Shown in pieces: positions 59,880 through 64,000 of a stretch of 64,000 bases of DNA. The position numbers and the translations under genes are program-made. The notes beneath the pieces are model-generated. The model ran no database searches. It had not been told where the DNA came from and saw only the letters and a program-made list of their open reading frames with translations. This DNA comes from Malania oleifera. Its lineage: Eukaryota > Streptophyta > Magnoliopsida > Santalales > Ximeniaceae. Numbering within the stretch: position 1 is the first letter of the stretch; each line of letters begins with the position of its first letter. The stretch is from positions 66,619,101 through 66,683,100 of the forward strand of contig NC_080428.1 in assembly GCF_029873635.1 (NCBI RefSeq), in the 5' to 3' direction.

Positions 59880-59884
59880 TCACA

Positions 59885-60514
59885 ATAGGATGGAGGATGC
59901 CTCGAGCCAGTTGGGCCGAAGCATACCAGACCTCATGGATACCTTACAAAGAGACAATAAAGGTAATCGAGAAAGAGATAACAACGGAAGTATCCAGTAT
60001 GGATGCAGGAACATTTATAGTTCCATTGCTAACCACACAAGAGGTCTAGAGAGCAATGGATAAAAAGGCAAGATATGTCCACTATGGAATCATCTAGGTT
60101 GGAATTGATCCCTTAGTAAGAAAAGGGCAAGATCTTCTTATCGTTATTGCAGTTATACATGGAAGTATTGGAAATTTTGGTAGGTCTTTACTAGGTGGAG
60201 CAAGGGCTAACTTGCATTCAGGAGCAGCCTGGATAAAAGTAATACTAGATTTACATGTTGACCTCCAAGACAAAAGTGTGGAGAAAACTCTACAGATTAA
60301 AGTTAATACGCGTGACTGGCAGAATATGTTAAAATGTAGCCCAGATAGGAGGTGCATTAGAATTATTGCCAGATTGTATTTAAAGTTCTATAATACGGGG
60401 AAACCAGCCCTCAAAAAGGGAGTTAGTAGGTTCACTCAACTCTTTAAGACAAATCAAGCAGACTTAGTTAGAGGGTTACAACCCGAAGTTATAAATCCAA
60501 GAGTGCTAAGTTAG
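59885..60514 (+). pseudogene. Caulimovirid movement protein, copy 3 (longest)
   Basis: Starts inside the N-terminal region shared with copies 1 and 2 and covers the rest of the 30K-type movement-protein domain. Frames are broken by stops near 60044 and 60095. The open segment 60212-60514 holds the C-terminal half. It leads directly into the protease region. Confidence 0.8.
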
Positions 60515-61145
60515 CCTTAGATTTGGGTAACCCCAAGAACAGAAGAAAGATTGAAAAATCTTTTGGCAGAGTCAGTAAGACAAGAGGCAAATAGATTAAT
60601 CATCACTAAACCTCTAAGTGATTATACTCCTAGTAGAGCGAGTATATCTAGAGAGGAAGATATTAATTCAAAAATTAGGTAAGAAGGATCTGGACCATCT
60701 GAATTAAGACCGTCAAGTAGTAGAAGGGTAGTTGGTCAGAGAACCATGAGAATCCCTATCTATGCAGATGAAGATGAAGACCAGTCTCATATAGCATATA
60801 TGGGAGCATCCATTTTAAGCGCCAAATTTGAAGAATGGGCAACATTAGTTAACATTTCTATCGGTAAGATAGAATGTACAGCCCTTATTGACACTGGGTA
60901 TACATGGTCATGTACTAGGATTAGATTTCCAGAAGTGACTTGAGAATCAGAAAATCTTAAGAGTTATAATTGGTAACAATGCTATTCTCCAGATAGGAAA
61001 GGTTGTCAGAAATGTAAAAATAAGGATGAATGACAAAGAATATGAGGAGCAAATTCTTGACCTAATTCCAGAATTACTAGACGATTTCCTTTTGGGAAGT
61101 AAATTCCTTAGAAAATATCAGCCATTTACAATATTTTCAAAATGA
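60515..61145 (+). pseudogene. Caulimovirid aspartic protease region
   Basis: The catalytic Asp-Thr-Gly (LIDTG) is at 60890-60898 inside an open segment (60746-60943), preceded by a linker with stops. After 60943 the homology moves frame (DFLLGSKFL near 61085, a block typical of caulimovirid proteases). At least three interruptions. Confidence 0.8.
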
Positions 61146-62080
61146 ATTATCCTAGACAATCATTTCATTTCGAAGCCCTCAGGTACTATTGTAAAGAATT
61201 ACATGTTAGTAGAGGAAGAAAAATCGGGAGAGAAATCTAATTATCAGGAGAAACTTGATAATTGGAAAGAATTGATATCAAGAAGTATTCTAAAGGTAAA
61301 TTAGTTTGAAGAAGAAGAAAGTAGTCTTGAAGAAATCAAAAAGATGCTTTCAGAAAACTGGTCGGAGAATCCGCAGGCATTATGGCAGAAGGCCATGCCA
61401 GAAGCTGATATTGTGCTTAAAAATCTCGATATAGTCATCAGGAGTAAAGGGATCAGTTATCTAAATGAAATGATAAAGGAATTTGAGAAGCAAATTCTAG
61501 AATTATTAAATTTGTGACTCATTAGGCATAGCACGAGTGAGCACAGGAGTGCAACATTCATGGTGACAAATCATGCTGAGCAAGTACGAAGAAAAGCGAG
61601 GATGGTTATTGATTAAAGAGATCTGAATAAGGAAACAAGAGACGATGGGTATAATTTACCTAATCAGAAGTCTCTTAGAAATAGAATAAGAAGGGAGAAA
61701 CCTTCAGTTTATTATAAATTCGATCTCAAATCAGGGTACTGGCAAATAAAGGTCAAAGAAAGAGCAGTAGCTCTTACAGCCTTCACTGCACCCATTGGAC
61801 TTTTCGAATGGCTAGTTATGCCATTTGGATTGAAGAATGCCCCGAGAATTTTCCAAAGAAGAATGGATAAAACATTTGAAGGAATGACTGGATTTGTTGC
61901 AGTTTACATTGATGATATTTTAGTATTTAGTAAAAATACTAAGGATCATTTAGAACATTTGAAGCAGGTGGCACAAGTGTTTAGAAAAGAAGGAATGGTT
62001 CTTTCAGAAAGGAAAACCATTTGGATGCAACCTCAGATAGAATTTTTAGGTTTAAAAATTTGAGGTAATGAAGAGGAGCT
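61146..62080 (+). pseudogene. Caulimovirid reverse transcriptase
   Basis: Recognisable RT blocks: KFDLKSGYWQI (about 61720), MPFGLKNAP (61818), and the catalytic box YIDD (61904-61915), followed by FLGLKI. Stops at about 61515, 61615 and 62060 and frame changes upstream make it inactive. The box is the YIDD form seen in caulimovirids rather than the YVDD or YADD of most LTR elements. Confidence 0.88.
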
Positions 62081-62742
62081 TCAACCACACATAGCAGAAA
62101 GACTATGCGAATTCCCTAATGAATTCAAAGATAGAAGACTGTCAATGCTTTCTAAGAGTATTGAATTACATTAGAAAATTCATAAAGGATTTGGCAGAAA
62201 AGGCAGCACCAATTCAGAAAAAGGTTTTAGTAAAGAATCCTTGAAATTGGACTTCAAAGGATATTGAAATTGTTAAAGCCTTAAAGAAAGAAGCCAAAAA
62301 TTTGCCAAAATTAGAATATCCAGATGGGACAGAATTAGATATAATTCTGGAAACCAAAGTTTCAGATATAGCATGGGGGTGCGTTTTAAAGATCAGAAAG
62401 ATTGATAAAACAGAACATCTCAGCAGATACTGGAGTGGATGTTTTAATGGAGCAAAGCTTAATTACCCAGTTCATGAAAAAGAATTATTGGCAGTCCTTA
62501 AAGGAATTAGGGCCAATGAACTTTTCTTGAGTAAACCATTTATCGTTAGAACAAATAGTTCCTATGTAAAGCATTTCATGGGAATTAAGTTAAAACGATG
62601 CACCCAAGCAAGATTGGTTAGATGGAGGAATGAGCTACAATATTACTTCTTTAATGTAGAACATATTAAGGGAAGAGATAATATTATTGCTAATACTCTA
62701 ACCAGATATTTGAATTCTTGCAGATTAGATGGCAAGCAGTAG
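62081..62742 (+). pseudogene. Caulimovirid RNase H
   Basis: After broken connection-domain sequence (RKFIKDLAEKA near 62170), an open segment 62302-62742 carries the RNase H fold. It has a Glu/Asp-bearing beta strand at the start, the NYPVHEKELLAVLKGI helix near 62462, and HIKGRDNIIANTLTR near the end, where catalytic Asp usually stands. The stop at 62742 overlaps the next ORF by 14 bases. Confidence 0.85.
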
Positions 62743-64000
62743 CAGTAGCAATAGCGGTCATTCCAGATTTTCAATTTGTCAAAAAAGGCATAAGGTGGCA
62801 GATTGCCCAGTTGCCAAATTTGTTGACAAACAGAGTCAAATAACTTTCAACCCCAGAAAGAAAGAAGAAAGTAGCAGAGGAAAGAGAAGCGTTTCTCAGA
62901 AAAGAGAACGTCCAGTTCCAGTTCAGGAATAGAGTCTGATGAAAAAGGGAAGTTCATCCAAGAGAGATGAAGAGCCCAGCTACAAAAGTCATATTCAGTG
63001 CTTCGTGTGCAGTCAGTTTGGTCACTATAGCATTCAATGCACCTAGAATCCTAGAGCCAGGAAGTGGAAAGGAGAAGAGATGCAGAAAAATGAAGTAGTT
63101 GCAATCAACAAAAACGTTTCAGGATCCAGGAGGGATAGGGAAAAAGTCGAAGTAGTCGATGTTGATTACGTTCTTGAAGACTTTCTGAGAATGACTCCAG
63201 AAATTACAAGGGGAAAAAGACATTTGCTAGAAGGGATTATTAATAATCCAGTAACACCAGCAAATACAACTTTTTCAGTCAATCTTCGAGATGTAGTAGA
63301 AATTTTGGAAGAATTTGAATCCATTATTTTAGAATACTTCAAAATTATTAATAGGGAGAGTATATCCGAACTTATTTACTAGCAGATTAAACTCAAGGTG
63401 GAAATGGATATTTAGCTACAGAAATACAGTTTTACTACCAGAGCGATAGTCAGTATTTCAGAATATCCAAAATTGAAGAGGTTTTGGATGAAAAGTGGAT
63501 TGTGTATTCCAAAGCTACACATTACCAAAAATATTAACCCTAAACTTCTTATTGCAGTACAGAAGGCCTTTAGGACAGGAGAAGTTCAGTTTTTTGGGTT
63601 TAGCAAGACAGGGCAAGCTTTCGAATTCTTGCCAGCAATGGTAAAATATGTGCTAAATTTTACTAATCCAAGACAGATTTGGTGGACTAGCTATATTGAA
63701 CCAATTGAATTGAAGTCAGGAAAAGTCTTGTTCTGGAATCTTTTTCCATAGGATTGGAAAGAAGGAATAGTCTCAGATTTTCATGAAGAAGAACTAGATT
63801 GGGAGGATTTTCAGAAACATAGAAAATTCTATGATTTGGTTCAAAATTTATAGGGAATTTATCTTCTAGAAGCTAGGATGGCTTTAGACTGTATATTTTT
63901 CTCAGATCATGAAATTCTGATTGCAATTGAAGGAAAGTTTCTCCAGAAATTCGAAGAAGCAAATTTAGCAGAATTTGCAATCAATGCAAGAGATATAATT
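62729..64000 (+). pseudogene. Unidentified caulimovirid 3' ORF with zinc knuckles (partial)
   Basis: Starts inside the RNase H stop region in another frame (ATG 62729). A Ser-rich start is followed by a damaged knuckle (SICQKRHKVADC, first Cys and one spacer residue lost). A complete one (CFVCSQFGHYSIQC, about 62999-63040) follows a Lys/Arg-rich stretch. Later open segments (63080-63382, 63473-63751) show no domain I recognise, with at least five stops or shifts. I do not see the translational transactivator core expected here in cavemo- and solendoviruses. It may equal the functionally unknown second ORF of florendoviruses. Runs off the window. Confidence 0.6.

Larger units (their letters stand above)
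57278..64000. mobile_element. Rearranged endogenous caulimovirid (pararetrovirus)
   Basis: An endogenous copy of a plant DNA pararetrovirus (Caulimoviridae) in at least three joined blocks: 57278-57517 (+), 57518-59879 (-) and 59880 to the window end (+). The blocks hold coiled-coil and capsid regions, movement protein, aspartic protease, RT, RNase H and a further ORF. Every reading frame is broken by stops or joins. There are no LTRs or integrase, and the inverted, overlapping blocks fit illegitimate integration of several fragments. Genus is uncertain; a capsid region before the movement protein recalls cavemo- and solendoviruses. Confidence 0.88.

Noticed and set aside
1-64000. tRNA and rRNA genes
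   Set aside because: I saw no cloverleaf with proper A and B boxes and no rRNA-like sequence. Met-tRNA matches are retroelement primer sites.

Overview
This is a plant nuclear window, most likely from a eudicot. The evidence is one intron-rich gene of a plant-specific type, long Ty3 LTRs with initiator-Met tRNA primer sites, a Ty1/copia element, LINE fragments and an endogenous pararetrovirus. I see no bacterial, organellar or CRISPR-like features. The species cannot be named from the sequence alone.

Layout. 1-6032: two stacked Ty3 remnants on the + strand. The 3' end of a long-LTR element (1-3699) lies in a second, decayed Ty3 pol with a short LTR (3700-6032). 7670-about 21300 (- strand): the only cellular gene I can support. 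It is a CCAR1/DBC1-type nuclear protein matching plant SHORT ROOT IN SALT MEDIUM 1 (RSA1/EMB1579). I resolved 21 coding exons, 1409 codons, with consistent phases. 21340-22620: intergenic, with a LINE 3' fragment.

22621-about 53995 is a nested retrotransposon complex. A copia element (LTR from 22621) is split at 28297/53382 by a minus-strand gag-only Ty3 element, here called G (28298-53381, target duplication CAAGG). G's left LTR carries three solo LTRs (A, B, C), its gag one (E) and its right LTR one (F). F is split by a second gag-only element, I (42014-50491, duplication TAGTA). The 3' LTR of I is split six bases in by solo LTR D (duplication GTAAT). Another solo LTR, H, sits in the copia gag. 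This gives five nested levels, with a target-site duplication recognisable at every insertion (three carry one substitution).

54310-55320: LINE remnant (- strand). 57278-64000 (running off the window): a rearranged endogenous caulimovirid. Its capsid region and movement-protein start lie on the - strand. They are flanked by + strand movement-protein copies, then protease, reverse transcriptase, RNase H and an unidentified zinc-knuckle ORF. All viral reading frames are interrupted.

The most interesting signal is shared by the long Ty3 LTRs. They carry clusters of the palindrome TCGTCGACGA just upstream of or around the TATA box. They also carry an ordered set of splice-like sites (donor GGTAAG, a motif CTTACTGAG..TCTCACCC followed by a TTTCAG acceptor, a 64-69 nt exon in five of them, and a second donor). 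In both gag-only elements the gag ORF begins one or two bases after a 3' splice site and is followed by a 5' splice site. This suggests a family of gag-only, possibly spliced retroelements.
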